From positions 248,001-312,000 of the forward strand of contig CALRMU020000002.1 of NCBI GenBank assembly GCA_943369295.1: a stretch of 64,000 nucleotides of DNA, written 5' to 3'. The translations under genes and the position numbers were made by a program. Source of the DNA: JAKRSE01 sp943369295. Lineage in GTDB: Bacteria > Armatimonadota > Fimbriimonadia > Fimbriimonadales > Fimbriimonadaceae. The stretch's first letter is position 1, and each line of letters begins with the position of its first letter. Below, in pieces: positions 8,211 through 17,436 of this stretch. Under the pieces are notes generated by a model. It was not told the DNA's origin. It worked only from the letters and a program-made list of their open reading frames with translations, and searched no databases.

Positions 8211-8653
8211 CCTTGCTTTGGTCTTCGCTTCGGGCCTTCCATCTCCCTGATGGTGATGGTGGGCTCGACTGCTTTTACGGGTTTGGGGGAAATGTTTATC
8301 GCTTGATCGATAAGATCTTGAACTCTAGGGTCGTCGAATTCTGCCTCGGATTTGATCTGAATGTGCCTGATCTTGGCTCCGCTGCCTTTTAGCAGCTTGT
8401 GAGGGTCTTGCAGCTCAGCGCCCTGGTTGAAGCCTAGGTTCACGTGCTTGGTGTAGATGGGCAGATGGATAAAGCCATCCTTGCCTTTTCCTGTCCAGGT
8501 GAACTCAGAACCGACAACGTTTGTGGCGTTCCACAGCACTTCGCAGGCATCGGGCAGCTTGGTTCGCAGTTTTGCTCTTAGGGCGTGGTAGAGCTCCTGC
8601 ACCTGCGGCGAGTAGGGCTGTAGGAACTCGGCTAGCTGCTCTTCCGGGGTCAT
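8207..8653 (-). CDS. DUF1801 domain protein
   Basis: 148 residues, convergent with rlmI and overlapping its stop by 4 bp. The central motifs YTKHVNLGFNQGAELQDPHKLL and GSGAKIRHIQIKSEAEFDD are characteristic of DUF1801 (YdhG-like) proteins, whose YjbR/CyaY-type fold has no settled function. The tail (GPKRRPKQG) is basic and probably disordered. Soluble; no signal peptide. Confidence 0.8.
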   Translation of the reverse strand: MTPEEQLAEFLQPYSPQVQELYHALRAKLRTKLPDACEVLWNATNVVGSEFTWTGKGKDGFIHLPIYTKHVNLGFNQGAELQDPHKLLKGSGAKIRHIQIKSEAEFDDPRVQDLIDQAINISPKPVKAVEPTITIREMEGPKRRPKQG

Positions 8654-8672
8654 GGCTGGACTTTACCTCTGC

Positions 8673-9230
8673 TTAGCCGCCAGATAAGCGATGATTCAGC
8701 AGAGCCAAGAAATGCTGATACTTAATCTCTCCTCCCTCTGCTAAACACCAATCTTCCACAGTCTTAAAGTCGATTTGATCATGAATTTCTACGGCAACGT
8801 AGGCGGCCTGACTGAGACTGCTCACGTCGTTCCAGTAAAGTGCACTCGAAAGACGATCACGAATGCAGTCGGTTGGAGTGATGATGTTCAAAACTTGACC
8901 ATATTTCTCAATGGTCTGCCATTCCATTGATAGATTCTCCCCGAGCCTTGGCTCATCTTCGGGTAGATCAATTGTAAGGGGCGTGTAAACTGACTCGTAG
9001 ATGTTGCGGCTATGAGCGTGGGTGAATCCTAGCTCTAGCATGGCCCGATGAGCAGATTTGGCAGAACTAAAATTGAGTAAGAAATCCAGATCACGGGTTC
9101 TGTAAGCTTGCGGAGCATAAAATTACGCCGCGCCACCGCCAGTCAGGATCGCTTTGATTCCATGAGACTTGAGCTTTGTGCAGACGGCAAAAGCTACAGC
9201 TTCCAAGCTTCCATTTCCTACAGGCTTCAC
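8673..9230 (-). pseudogene. Nucleotidyltransferase-fold gene (AbiEii/DUF6036-like) interrupted by an in-frame ochre codon
   Basis: The conceptual gene starts at GTG 9230, overlapping the stop of the upstream wHTH gene (GTGA). It reads about 35 codons ending SHGIKAILTGGGAA, hits TAA at 9125-9123, and continues in the same frame with FYAPQAYRTRDLDFLLNF to the stop at 8673. The GG motif before the stop and the RTRDLDF (D-x-D) motif after it are the paired active-site signatures of the minimal nucleotidyltransferase fold. The tail (TDCIRDRLSSALYWNDVSSL) is also typical of this family. No frame change occurs, so this is a single nonsense mutation or a sequencing error. Translation might restart at ATG 9041, but that product would lack the catalytic site. 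Confidence 0.7.
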
Positions 9231-9568
9231 AGTTCTTTACCAGCCCGGCGCGGGCTTCTTCGCACCTCTGCAGCAGCCTCAATGAGATCTGGGCGATGCA
9301 TCGAGAGCTTGTTCAGCAGGCTTCTCAGTTCCGATGCCGCCAGGTACCGAGGGTTAAAAGCTACCCTCCTCATTCTTCCAGTTGGAATCGTCACCAGTAC
9401 TCCAGAATCTTCGAGTCTGTTGATCGACTCCAACACGTTGCTGCGATCGATTTTGATGATCCGTGCAAGCTCCGCCGGGAAGCTCTCTTCAAGAAGGTTG
9501 AGGACGATCAAGAGGTTTTCCCGGGATGTGCCACCGAAAAGCCCGCGATTCTCGGGCTGTTCCTTCAT
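9227..9568 (-). CDS. Winged-helix DNA-binding protein, partner of the nucleotidyltransferase gene
   Basis: 113 residues with a winged helix at about 18-65 (NLLIVLNLLEESFPAELARI, IDRSNVLESINRLEDSGVLV, TGRMRRVAFNPRY), similar to ArsR/MarR-type repressors. It overlaps the nucleotidyltransferase start by GTGA. wHTH plus nucleotidyltransferase pairs are known as toxin-antitoxin or abortive-infection modules (AbiE-like), with the HTH protein as antitoxin and autorepressor. Here the toxin-like partner is broken, so this gene may be a relic. Confidence 0.7.
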   Translation of the reverse strand: MKEQPENRGLFGGTSRENLLIVLNLLEESFPAELARIIKIDRSNVLESINRLEDSGVLVTIPTGRMRRVAFNPRYLAASELRSLLNKLSMHRPDLIEAAAEVRRSPRRAGKEL

Positions 9569-9619
9569 CCTTCAATTCTTGCATTTATGTTGCGTTGAGC
9601 GCAACTTGTGGAGTGGAAA

Positions 9620-9904
9620 TCACACCAATCTGTCCTGTTGTCCCATGGCCTGCCTGCTTATAGCCCGCCCGTAAAGCAGCAGATAGGCGGTCACAAGGAT
9701 GTTTAGGGCAAGGGCCGCGGCCATCAAAAAAGAGACTTTGGATGACAAGGCAACCCCAGACAGGATGAATGCAGCTCCGTGCGGCAGGTGACGCCTTATG
9801 ATTCCCTTTTCTGAATCACCTGAGGATCTAGCCTTTATTGAGATCCAAGTGAAGGCAAGAATTTCTGCTATCACGGAAATCACGCATAAGATCAGCAGCG
9901 GCAT
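9620..9904 (-). CDS. Small membrane protein, unknown
   Basis: 94 residues with three hydrophobic segments (MPLLILCVISVIAEILAFTW; HGAAFILSGVALSSKVSFLM; AAALALNILVTAYLLLYG). The short linker is charged (KARSSGDSEKGIIRRH). No family recognised. It lies upstream of the wHTH gene on the same strand with a gap of about 50 bases, so co-transcription is possible. Confidence 0.55.
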   Translation of the reverse strand: MPLLILCVISVIAEILAFTWISIKARSSGDSEKGIIRRHLPHGAAFILSGVALSSKVSFLMAAALALNILVTAYLLLYGRAISRQAMGQQDRLV

Positions 9905-9997
9905 CTCTCTACCTGTCTAGGCTACCCGAGGCCTATACTCATGAATCGTTGTCGCCAGCCGAAGAAGCAAGCCAATTCCGTGAGCGCTTCCCCCATA

Positions 9998-12613
9998 ATG
10001 AACTCCATGCACCTCCGACTCTCCACCGGAGCCCTGGCTCTGGCTGCCTTTTCCGCCTCATTGGCCGGACCGGTAACCACCCCGAAGGAGTTTTTCGACT
10101 TCGATGTCTGCGATGACTACCAGCTTTTCAACTACACCAAGCTGATCGGCTACTGGCAGCAGCTGACCAAAGATTCCAAGCGAATCCGGCTGGTGAACCT
10201 GGGCAAAACTGAAGAAGGGCGCGACCAGTGGATGGCGGTTGTAAGCGACCCAGCCAACCTGGCAAAGCTGGAACAGCACAGGCAGAACGCGAAGATTCTG
10301 GCCGACGCCACTGCCTTTACCACAGAAGAAGAAGCACATAAGCGAATAAAGGGCATGAAGGCTATGGTGTGGATTGATGGCGGAATTCATAGCACCGAGA
10401 CCTTGGCTCATCAGCATCTAGCCGAAACAGCTTATCGCTTAGTCAGTCGAGAAACTGAAGAGAATAGAAGATTCCTAAAAGACTGCATCATTCTTCTTCC
10501 TCATATCAATCCAGATGGGCACGAACTGGTTTCGGATTGGTATATGAGAAGGTCAGATCCTAAGACACGTTCGTTGGCTGGCCTGCCGAGACTCTATCAA
10601 AAATATGCCGGACACGATAACAACCGTGACTGGTACCAAATGAACCTGGTTGAAACCAGAAACGTGAACAAGGCTCTTTACGAAGATTGGAAGCCTCAGG
10701 TGATGTTTAACCATCATCAAAGCGCCCCAAATGGGACGATCATGTATCTTCCGCCGTTCCGTAACCCTTACAACAATAACATCGATCCTCTCATTCAAGT
10801 CAGTACAGATCTTGTCGGTCTGCATATGCACCAGAGGCTGATTTCTGAAGGCAAAGGGGGATCGGTAATGAGGGATGGAGCTGCCTTTAGTGCATGGTGG
10901 AATGGTGGCTTAAGAACGACCACCTACTTCCATAACATGATCGGGATTTTGGCCGAAACGTGGGGGAGCCCGGCTCCGACAGAGGCACCTTTCATTAAGG
11001 CCCGTCAGGTTTCAACTACTGATCTTCCTCTGCCTTTGACCCCTGGCCTCTGGCGGATGAGGCAGTCTCTGGAATACGTTCAGACCGCTAACGATGCTCT
11101 GCTGGATTACGCCTCCCGATACAGAGAAAGGCTGATGTTCAACCTGTGGCGTGCGGCCAGGAACTCGATTGAGCGGGGCAGCAGGGATTCGTGGAGCCGC
11201 CCGGCCAATCGGATTCAGGAACTTGGCGAATTGGCTCTTAAAGATCCAAAACTGCGAGACCCTCGTCTCTACGTGATTCCTCAAGACCAGCCCGATTTTG
11301 CTACGGCGCAGAAGTTTGCCGAACTGCTGCGAAAATCTGGAGTCATCGTCCATAAAGCGGCAGAGTCAACTGGGTCGATTAAAGCTGGCGACCTTGTGGT
11401 AAGGACAGATCAGGCTTATCGACCCCATATTCTTGATCTTTTTGAACCACAGGATCATCCTAATGCCTTTAGGTATGAGGGCGGCCCGCCTATTGCTCCC
11501 TATGATAGTGCTGGCTACACCCCTGCTTTTCAGATGGCAGTGAAGTTTGAGAGAATTCTTGAGCCCCTACCAGTTAAGACTGAGCTTTGGTCAGAACCTA
11601 TCAGCTTTAAGGTCCTCCCTGGTCTGCCAAGAACAGATGGCCCGGTTACCTTGCTCGCTAGGGCCGAACAGAACGACAGCCACACGGCCGCTTTCAAAGC
11701 ATTATCCCAGGGCTTTAGTGTTAAACGAGGCAGCAATGGAGACTTCTGGATCGAAGGAAAAGGCAGTGAACTTGCCAAGTTTTCTGAAACCATGACCGCA
11801 GGCGAAGTTACTGTTGCCGGGGCAGATGCTGCGTCTTCTGCTCAACCGGTCAAGATGCCGCGTGTAGCTCTGTGGGATGCCTACGGAGGTTCGATGCCCA
11901 GCGGATGGACAAGGTGGGTTTTTGACAATTTTGGCGTACCCTACAAGGTGGCTTTTGCCCCCGACATCAACGCCGGAAAACTGAAAGATAGCTACGATGC
12001 GATTTTTGTTGTCGGAGGAGGAATCCCTGCTGCAGACCCTCGCAATGAAGAGAACCCTCTGCCCAATGACCCTACGATTCCGGCAGCAATTCGAGCCCAA
12101 ATGGGGTCGATGTCGGTCAGCAAAAGCGTTGCAGCCTTAAAGGAGTTTGTTGAAGCAGGCGGCCACTTGATCACTGTGGGCAGCAGCAGCCGCAATCTGG
12201 TTCGGCACTTTGGCCTGCCCGTTAAGGATGCTTTGGTGGATGAAACTGGGCGGCCCTTGGCATCCAGCACCTTCTTTATCCCTGGCTCACTTTTAAGGGT
12301 GAAGCTGGAATCTGGACCTCTAACTGCTGGCCTGCAGCCTGAGATTGACATGATGTTTGACGAGAGCCCGGCCTGGACCCTAGCGCCAGAGGCAGGCAAG
12401 TCGGCTTGGGTTGGTAGCTACGTTGGCAAAAAGCCGCTTCGCTCTGGCTGGGCTTGGGGGCAGGAGAAACTGGAAGGTTCGGCGGCCGTTTTGGATCTTC
12501 CGGTTGGGAAAGGGCGGGTGGTGCTCTTCGGGCCAGAAGTGGTCTATCGCGGACAGCAGCATGGGGCCTTTAAGCTGATCTTCAATGCCCTGTGGCGATC
12601 GGCTGGCAATTAG
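9998..12613 (+). CDS. Secreted M14-family zinc carboxypeptidase-like protein
   Basis: The signal peptide (MHLRLSTGALALAAFSASLA) places the real start at ATG 9998 or 10007; an upstream in-frame ATG at 9941 would add a polar leader and sits directly on a -10-like TATACT. Zinc-site motifs of the M14 fold are visible: DGGIHSTETLAHQH (H and E ligands), PHINPDGHE, HDNNRDWYQ and FNHHQS. The C-terminal third holds a flavodoxin/glutamine-amidotransferase-like region (PRVALWDAYGGSMPSGW ... YDAIFVVGGG ... FVEAGGHLITVGSS), an arrangement seen in large exported M14 proteins. It should degrade peptides outside the cell. Preference for substrate cannot be read. Confidence 0.85.
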   Translation: MNSMHLRLSTGALALAAFSASLAGPVTTPKEFFDFDVCDDYQLFNYTKLIGYWQQLTKDSKRIRLVNLGKTEEGRDQWMAVVSDPANLAKLEQHRQNAKILADATAFTTEEEAHKRIKGMKAMVWIDGGIHSTETLAHQHLAETAYRLVSRETEENRRFLKDCIILLPHINPDGHELVSDWYMRRSDPKTRSLAGLPRLYQKYAGHDNNRDWYQMNLVETRNVNKALYEDWKPQVMFNHHQSAPNGTIMYLPPFRNPYNNNIDPLIQVSTDLVGLHMHQRLISEGKGGSVMRDGAAFSAWWNGGLRTTTYFHNMIGILAETWGSPAPTEAPFIKARQVSTTDLPLPLTPGLWRMRQSLEYVQTANDALLDYASRYRERLMFNLWRAARNSIERGSRDSWSRPANRIQELGELALKDPKLRDPRLYVIPQDQPDFATAQKFAELLRKSGVIVHKAAESTGSIKAGDLVVRTDQAYRPHILDLFEPQDHPNAFRYEGGPPIAPYDSAGYTPAFQMAVKFERILEPLPVKTELWSEPISFKVLPGLPRTDGPVTLLARAEQNDSHTAAFKALSQGFSVKRGSNGDFWIEGKGSELAKFSETMTAGEVTVAGADAASSAQPVKMPRVALWDAYGGSMPSGWTRWVFDNFGVPYKVAFAPDINAGKLKDSYDAIFVVGGGIPAADPRNEENPLPNDPTIPAAIRAQMGSMSVSKSVAALKEFVEAGGHLITVGSSSRNLVRHFGLPVKDALVDETGRPLASSTFFIPGSLLRVKLESGPLTAGLQPEIDMMFDESPAWTLAPEAGKSAWVGSYVGKKPLRSGWAWGQEKLEGSAAVLDLPVGKGRVVLFGPEVVYRGQQHGAFKLIFNALWRSAGN

Positions 12614-12629
12614 ACTCCAAGATTAAAGA

Positions 12630-12664
12630 GGCCCTTGCAGACTCTCATCCACTCTGCAAGGGCC
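12630..12664. terminator. Bidirectional hairpin terminator
   Basis: A 12-bp perfect stem GGCCCTTGCAGA / TCTGCAAGGGCC with an 11-base loop sits between the convergent M14 gene and the next minus-strand gene. A-rich (TTAAAGA) and T-rich (TTATT) flanks suit termination from both sides. Confidence 0.8.
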
Positions 12665-12672
12665 TTATTCAC

Positions 12673-13101
12673 TTAATTCAGCTTAGGAAAGAGAGCCTTT
12701 GGAGCCTTGTGGGGCGCTTCCATCCACGCGATCCAATAGACGTCCGTAGGACCAATCACAAAATCTTTCGTAATCCACTTTTTGCCATTGAACTTGAGAA
12801 GAGCGTAGGTTGAAGAACCATCAAATGTGCCCTCGTCAAGGCTGGCTTTGTACTTGGTTTTGTTGAAATCAATCGGTTTCGAGTTGGGCTGAAGGGGGTG
12901 GACATGAAGGAAAGCCCAACCGTCATAAACGCGCATTTCATCGACCTTGAAAATCACTTTCTGTTTCAAGTCTTTTTCAATCGCTGGGCGCAGGCCATCC
13001 AGAATCTGCTTTCGCAGCTTGCTGCCTGGGGCGGGCTTCTGCACTTCTTGAGCTAAAACCACCAATGGCAGAAAGGCGAGCAGGAGAGCACATCTTTTCA
13101 T
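12673..13101 (-). CDS. Small secreted protein, unknown
   Basis: I place the start at ATG 13101, giving a clean signal peptide (MKRCALLLAFLPLVVLAQE); a GTG seven codons upstream is also in frame. A TATACT box ends about 7 bases before ATG 13101, suggesting a leaderless transcript. The mature protein, about 120 residues, has DGWAFLHVHPLQPNSKPIDF and GSSTYALLKFNGKKWITKDF, a pattern of small periplasmic domains whose family I cannot name. Convergent with the M14 gene across a shared terminator. Confidence 0.65.
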   Translation of the reverse strand: MKRCALLLAFLPLVVLAQEVQKPAPGSKLRKQILDGLRPAIEKDLKQKVIFKVDEMRVYDGWAFLHVHPLQPNSKPIDFNKTKYKASLDEGTFDGSSTYALLKFNGKKWITKDFVIGPTDVYWIAWMEAPHKAPKALFPKLN

Positions 13102-13184
13102 AATGGTTAGTATAACCGACACCTTGTTGAAAAGTTGAATGAAAGCTAAGGTGTCACAGACGTTGGGGGGGTACTCTAAACACG

Positions 13185-14588
13185 ATGTCTGGCGTGGTTG
13201 ATTCTGAAGCTGCGGGCCGCAAAGCTAACCGGCGAACGCTTTTTATCATTTTGGGCGCGGTGGGAGCATTTGTTCTTCTGCTGATTGGTCTGATACTATC
13301 TGCGGTTGATCTAAGCTACAAGCATTTTGGATATTCCACGGCGGCCAAAAAGTATCGAGATGCTGGGCTGCCTTGGACCGCTGCAGATCTGAGCCCAAAA
13401 ACTCTTCCTGCTGAGAAGAATGGCTACCACGAGCTGACTAAAATTCTTGTCGAATACAAAGAATCGACTAAATTGAAGGCGCCTGCGATTAAGGACCTGC
13501 TCACTCCTTCAGATTATTCGATTGTAAGGGAGTATTTGGCCGAACGGAACGGGTTTTTGAATCAGATGCATACCCTCTCTCAAATGGAGTACGTTTGGGA
13601 TAAGGATTGGGATCAAGGCGCGAGTCTGCTTTTTCCAGAGTTCGCTGACATCAAGAATCTGGTGAAGGATTTAGTCCTTAGGGCTGAATATCGTTCTGCA
13701 CAAAGAGATATTGAGGGGGCGGCGGCTGACCTAAAGGCTGCTTCCGGTCTCGCTAATGCTGTTTCAGGCGGCCCGACCATTATAAACGGCCTGGTTCATA
13801 TAGCCTGTCGGTCCATCGTGTTTAGAGGACTGCAGAGGAGCGCTTCTTTTCATCTTCAGGATGCTGCAGGACTCAGAAAACTGCAAGCCTCCATTTCCGC
13901 CCTGGAAACTCCGCCAGACCTCTACTATCACATGCAAGGTGAAGCTTATCTGGGCTTGGCCAGTTTGAGAAACTTTAACTGGCAGATGCTTTCTCAATCA
14001 TCTTTTGAGGCCATGGAAGCACCACCAGTAAAGAAAATTGTTCGAGATGGGGACGTTTCTGGAATCGCCGCGAGATCTTTTGCCGTTCCTTACCTTGAAC
14101 TTTGGACCAGACTGGCTAACGAAGTTAAATCTAAGGGTACGAAACCTCAACAGATGATGGAAATTTCCGCCCAGATGGATGAGATGGGGGAAAGCGCCAG
14201 AGGAGTAAGCAGCACTTTCGTCAAAATAATGTTTCCTGTGTTCGCTCAGGCTGGGCAAGCCTATGCAAAAACTGAGGCTGACTACCTGACAGCCAAGTGG
14301 GGAATGGAAGCGGCTATCAGCCGAGCAGAGGGAAGGTCTGCTGCTGCAGTCAGTCTTCCGGTCGATCCTTTTGGAACCGGTCCCTTAAAGCTTAAGGCGG
14401 ATAAATCTAGGCTGCTTGTTTGGAGCCTGGGGGTCAATCGAAGTGATGACGGCGGTTTATCTCTCGATGAAGCGAGGAGCCGCTACCAGAAAAGTGGCTC
14501 TGCGGGATTTACGGGTTCTGGCGAACCTAAGCTGTCCGAAGTTGATCTCGTTTTTGAACTTCCTTATCGGCGTCACACGCGGCAATAG
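13185..14588 (+). CDS. Paralogous envelope protein 1 of 4 (N-terminal anchor, helical body, 'DDGG' tail)
   Basis: 467 residues. One membrane helix at about 20-43 (LFIILGAVGAFVLLLIGLIL), then YSTAAKKYRDAGLPWTAADL, a signature repeated in the next three genes. The middle is helical. The end, VDPFGTGPLKLKADKSRLLVWSLGVNRSDDGG with the run given only in part here, recalls the calcium-loop tail of GspG-like pseudopilins (DP-x-G-x-PL ... SxGxxxxDDGG). No catalytic motif. First gene of a four-paralog operon; a TACTCT box 7 bases before the ATG suggests the promoter. Role in the envelope is unknown. Confidence 0.7.
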   Translation: MSGVVDSEAAGRKANRRTLFIILGAVGAFVLLLIGLILSAVDLSYKHFGYSTAAKKYRDAGLPWTAADLSPKTLPAEKNGYHELTKILVEYKESTKLKAPAIKDLLTPSDYSIVREYLAERNGFLNQMHTLSQMEYVWDKDWDQGASLLFPEFADIKNLVKDLVLRAEYRSAQRDIEGAAADLKAASGLANAVSGGPTIINGLVHIACRSIVFRGLQRSASFHLQDAAGLRKLQASISALETPPDLYYHMQGEAYLGLASLRNFNWQMLSQSSFEAMEAPPVKKIVRDGDVSGIAARSFAVPYLELWTRLANEVKSKGTKPQQMMEISAQMDEMGESARGVSSTFVKIMFPVFAQAGQAYAKTEADYLTAKWGMEAAISRAEGRSAAAVSLPVDPFGTGPLKLKADKSRLLVWSLGVNRSDDGGLSLDEARSRYQKSGSAGFTGSGEPKLSEVDLVFELPYRRHTRQ

Positions 14589-14603
14589 AGGATCTTTGCT
14601 GCA

Positions 14604-16022
14604 ATGAAGGAAGAGCTTCCGGAATCGACAAAACGTTTGAGGAAGATAGGCTTAGGAATCTTTGTAGCCTTAAGCCTGCTTGGCGGTTTGTTGATATGGC
14701 AGGTGGATCTTTTGCATCTGCATTTTGGCTATCGCGATGTGAAAAGGGAGTATCTTGAATCAGGCATGCCCTGGACTTCTGAGGATCTTTACAGTGGCAT
14801 CACTCCTGAGCAAGCGAAGAAGCGTGCAGAACTCTTCGATTCTGGTGTAAAGGCCGTGCAAAGTTACGAGTTGGACGGGGGCCAGCGATATGAGGAGGTT
14901 GCTAGAATCAATGCGGAAAGACGACTAAAGGAATCGGCTTCTGCAAATGTTCATCTTGACAGAATGGCAGACCTCTCAGGAGCTCCTCTTCTTGGTATGA
15001 TTGATCTGAATGAAGGAATATATTCTCATACGCAATCTCTTAGCCCGATGAAAGAAGCGATCCAGTTATTGGTGAGTAGGGGCGAGTGGAATGTGGCAGT
15101 GGGCCGATTTGAAGATGGATTCATTGATTTCAGAACCGCCTACCAACTTGCAAATAGCCTTGGGAACAGTGAGACCTTTATGAGTTACATCATCGGCAAC
15201 GCTTCCCTTGCTGTCACTGACCTCTCACTTGTTAAAGCAGCAGGTGTAGTCAGGGGGAATCCGCGTCAACTTAAGGCACTAGAAGAACTGATGGGACAGA
15301 GTCTTGGCTCTTATCCTTTAGCGATAAATGCATTTAAAGGAGAAGCTTTAACTTATTTAGCCTACGCAAGAAATGCAGATATTCTAAAGGATGCGTCTAC
15401 GTTGATATTCCAAAGTGGCTTTCCTGGAGAAGTCAACCAGCCAGTGATGACCTCTGGTGACCCCCGAACCATGGGGCGAAGATCTTTAGCTGTCGCATTT
15501 ATGAAGCTCTGGTCTGGTGTGGGCGATTCAATTAAAAATCATCCAGAGGATCAGGAGAAATGGTTTGCTGCTTTAAGGAGCGAAACCGCAAGGGCCGTAA
15601 AGAAGGGCGGAATGGCAGGTCAGATGATTGATTTCAGCACACCTAACCCGGACATAATTTTGGATGGCCTCAAGCGATCGAAAACCATGAGGCTGGTAAA
15701 TCTGTCACTGCTGAGAGGAGCGAGAATGAGCCTGGAAGGAAAGGCTCAGAGCCAGATTGAAGCCGCAATGGAACGGGATCCGTACTCAGAACAGCCTCTT
15801 GTTTGGAAGAGTAACGGCTCAACCTTTACTGTTTATAGCGTAGGGCCAAACGGCGCTGACGATGGCGGAATTTCAAGGGCAGAATATCTGAAACTAAAGA
15901 GAAGTGGTACATCTAGTGGCGTGGGGGCCGATGCTTACGATGTGCCAGCCACTATTCCCTGGAAACCAGAGCCAAGGCCGAGTTCTACAGGCTATTCACA
16001 CCTCAGTGGAGAAGACAGGTGA
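14604..16022 (+). CDS. Paralogous envelope protein 2 of 4
   Basis: 472 residues. Membrane helix at about 13-33 (IGLGIFVALSLLGGLLIWQV), then FGYRDVKREYLESGMPWTSEDL, matching the signature of its neighbours. Long helical body of low similarity. The tail has DPYSEQPLVWKSNGSTF and VYSVGPNGADDGG, the closest of the four to a pseudopilin C-terminus. It follows the first paralog by 15 bases. There is no type IV prepilin cleavage motif (G-F-T-L-x-E), so these are not simple pseudopilins; only the tail is shared. Confidence 0.7.
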   Translation: MKEELPESTKRLRKIGLGIFVALSLLGGLLIWQVDLLHLHFGYRDVKREYLESGMPWTSEDLYSGITPEQAKKRAELFDSGVKAVQSYELDGGQRYEEVARINAERRLKESASANVHLDRMADLSGAPLLGMIDLNEGIYSHTQSLSPMKEAIQLLVSRGEWNVAVGRFEDGFIDFRTAYQLANSLGNSETFMSYIIGNASLAVTDLSLVKAAGVVRGNPRQLKALEELMGQSLGSYPLAINAFKGEALTYLAYARNADILKDASTLIFQSGFPGEVNQPVMTSGDPRTMGRRSLAVAFMKLWSGVGDSIKNHPEDQEKWFAALRSETARAVKKGGMAGQMIDFSTPNPDIILDGLKRSKTMRLVNLSLLRGARMSLEGKAQSQIEAAMERDPYSEQPLVWKSNGSTFTVYSVGPNGADDGGISRAEYLKLKRSGTSSGVGADAYDVPATIPWKPEPRPSSTGYSHLSGEDR

Positions 16023-16041
16023 AACCAAGCGTGAATAAGCA

Positions 16042-17436
16042 ATGAGCAAACGAGCAAAAAGGAACTGGCTGCTGTTTGGGGGAGGGGCTGCGTTTGCCAT
16101 CTTGGTTGTGGTTGTCCTGCTGAGTAATTTTATCATGGTAAGCATGGAATATGACAAGGCTAAGAAGGAGTACATCGCTGTCGGCCTGCCCTTTGAAGCT
16201 AAGGATATGGGGCGTGACATTCCGCCGGAACAAAATGCCGCAGCCCTCCTTTCTCAATACAAGCACACAAGCGCAGCCGCCTATGCAGACCCCAAGTTTG
16301 ATAGTGTTAAAGCGAACAAAGATGAGCTTAAGAAGCTAGTTGAAGGGCGTAAAGCCGAGCTGGATGCGGCAGTTGAGGCGGCAAAGCTGAAACAGCTAGA
16401 TTGGCAGCCCGATTGGTCGCAAGGCACCTACATGGATCTAGCCCAAGGCATGCCTTTGAAGTCCATGATTAGAGACTTGGCCACAAGAGCGGAGATCAAG
16501 ATTATTGAGGGTGACAAAACAGGGGCGCTTTCTGACTTTAGGGCCATGTGCCGAATCAGCGAGATGGCTTCCCGAGAACCAACTATGATTGCCATGTTGG
16601 TTTCGACCGCCCTTAGAGCGATGGTTTGTGCCTATGCTCGTAAATTTGGTTCCTACAAGCTTAATGATTCTGAGTTCTTGATTTCGTTGTCGAACGAGCT
16701 TGCCGCCATTGAGTCTGGACCAGATGTGGTTAACGCTATAAGAGGTGAAGCTTACTTTAGTGTTTGGCATTTACGAAATTTAAAGCAGTTGGGTGGTTGG
16801 TTAAAGGCCCTTAGCCCGCCTGATTTCGACATGGACGCATTGGAAGAGCCCAAGTACAAGGGCCCCTTTGCTCAGGATGGAGAGATTAAAGGCATAGCGG
16901 CGAAAGCAATGGCAGTTAAGGCCTTTAGGTTCTTCGCCGATCTCCAAACGATTTTGAAGGAAGATCAGAACTGGCTGACAGCGAATCCTAAGATAACGGC
17001 TCGTGTGAACAAAGCAATCAAAGATGGGTCGTTGAGTGGAAGAATGCTCTCTTACAATGTGGGAATCTATGAGCAGATTCTAAATGGACCTGCAAAGAAT
17101 CAAGCCACAGTTCTTACGACTCGGGCCGCACTGATGCTCATGGCTTTTGAAGCTGAGGGAAAGGGAAAGCTGAAACTCAGTGATTTGCAGGGAGAGTGGC
17201 TAGACCCCTACACTGGCAAGACACTTCTTAGTTCTTGGAAGGGCAACGTAGTCAAAGTCTGGAGCGTAGGGGAAGATGGGAAGGACGATGGAGGAGCGAC
17301 GACAAATCCTACTGGATTTGGCCCCGCTCCCGACGTAACTGCCGAGATGCCTTTTGCTTCGCCTAAAACAAGCGGCTCAACTGGGCCAAGGGGCGGACCG
17401 CCACCAGCCGGATCCTTCATCCCTGGAAGCGAATGA
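16042..17436 (+). CDS. Paralogous envelope protein 3 of 4
   Basis: 464 residues. Membrane helix at about 10-33 (LLFGGGAAFAILVVVVLLSN), then MEYDKAKKEYIAVGLPFEAKDM, the shared signature. Body helical with KSMIRDLATRAEIKIIEGDK, which aligns with equivalent segments of paralogs 1 and 2. Tail: WLDPYTGKTLLSSWKG and VWSVGEDGKDDGG, followed by a proline/glycine-rich extension (TGPRGGPPPAG). Overlaps the next start by ATGA. Function unknown. Confidence 0.7.
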   Translation: MSKRAKRNWLLFGGGAAFAILVVVVLLSNFIMVSMEYDKAKKEYIAVGLPFEAKDMGRDIPPEQNAAALLSQYKHTSAAAYADPKFDSVKANKDELKKLVEGRKAELDAAVEAAKLKQLDWQPDWSQGTYMDLAQGMPLKSMIRDLATRAEIKIIEGDKTGALSDFRAMCRISEMASREPTMIAMLVSTALRAMVCAYARKFGSYKLNDSEFLISLSNELAAIESGPDVVNAIRGEAYFSVWHLRNLKQLGGWLKALSPPDFDMDALEEPKYKGPFAQDGEIKGIAAKAMAVKAFRFFADLQTILKEDQNWLTANPKITARVNKAIKDGSLSGRMLSYNVGIYEQILNGPAKNQATVLTTRAALMLMAFEAEGKGKLKLSDLQGEWLDPYTGKTLLSSWKGNVVKVWSVGEDGKDDGGATTNPTGFGPAPDVTAEMPFASPKTSGSTGPRGGPPPAGSFIPGSE

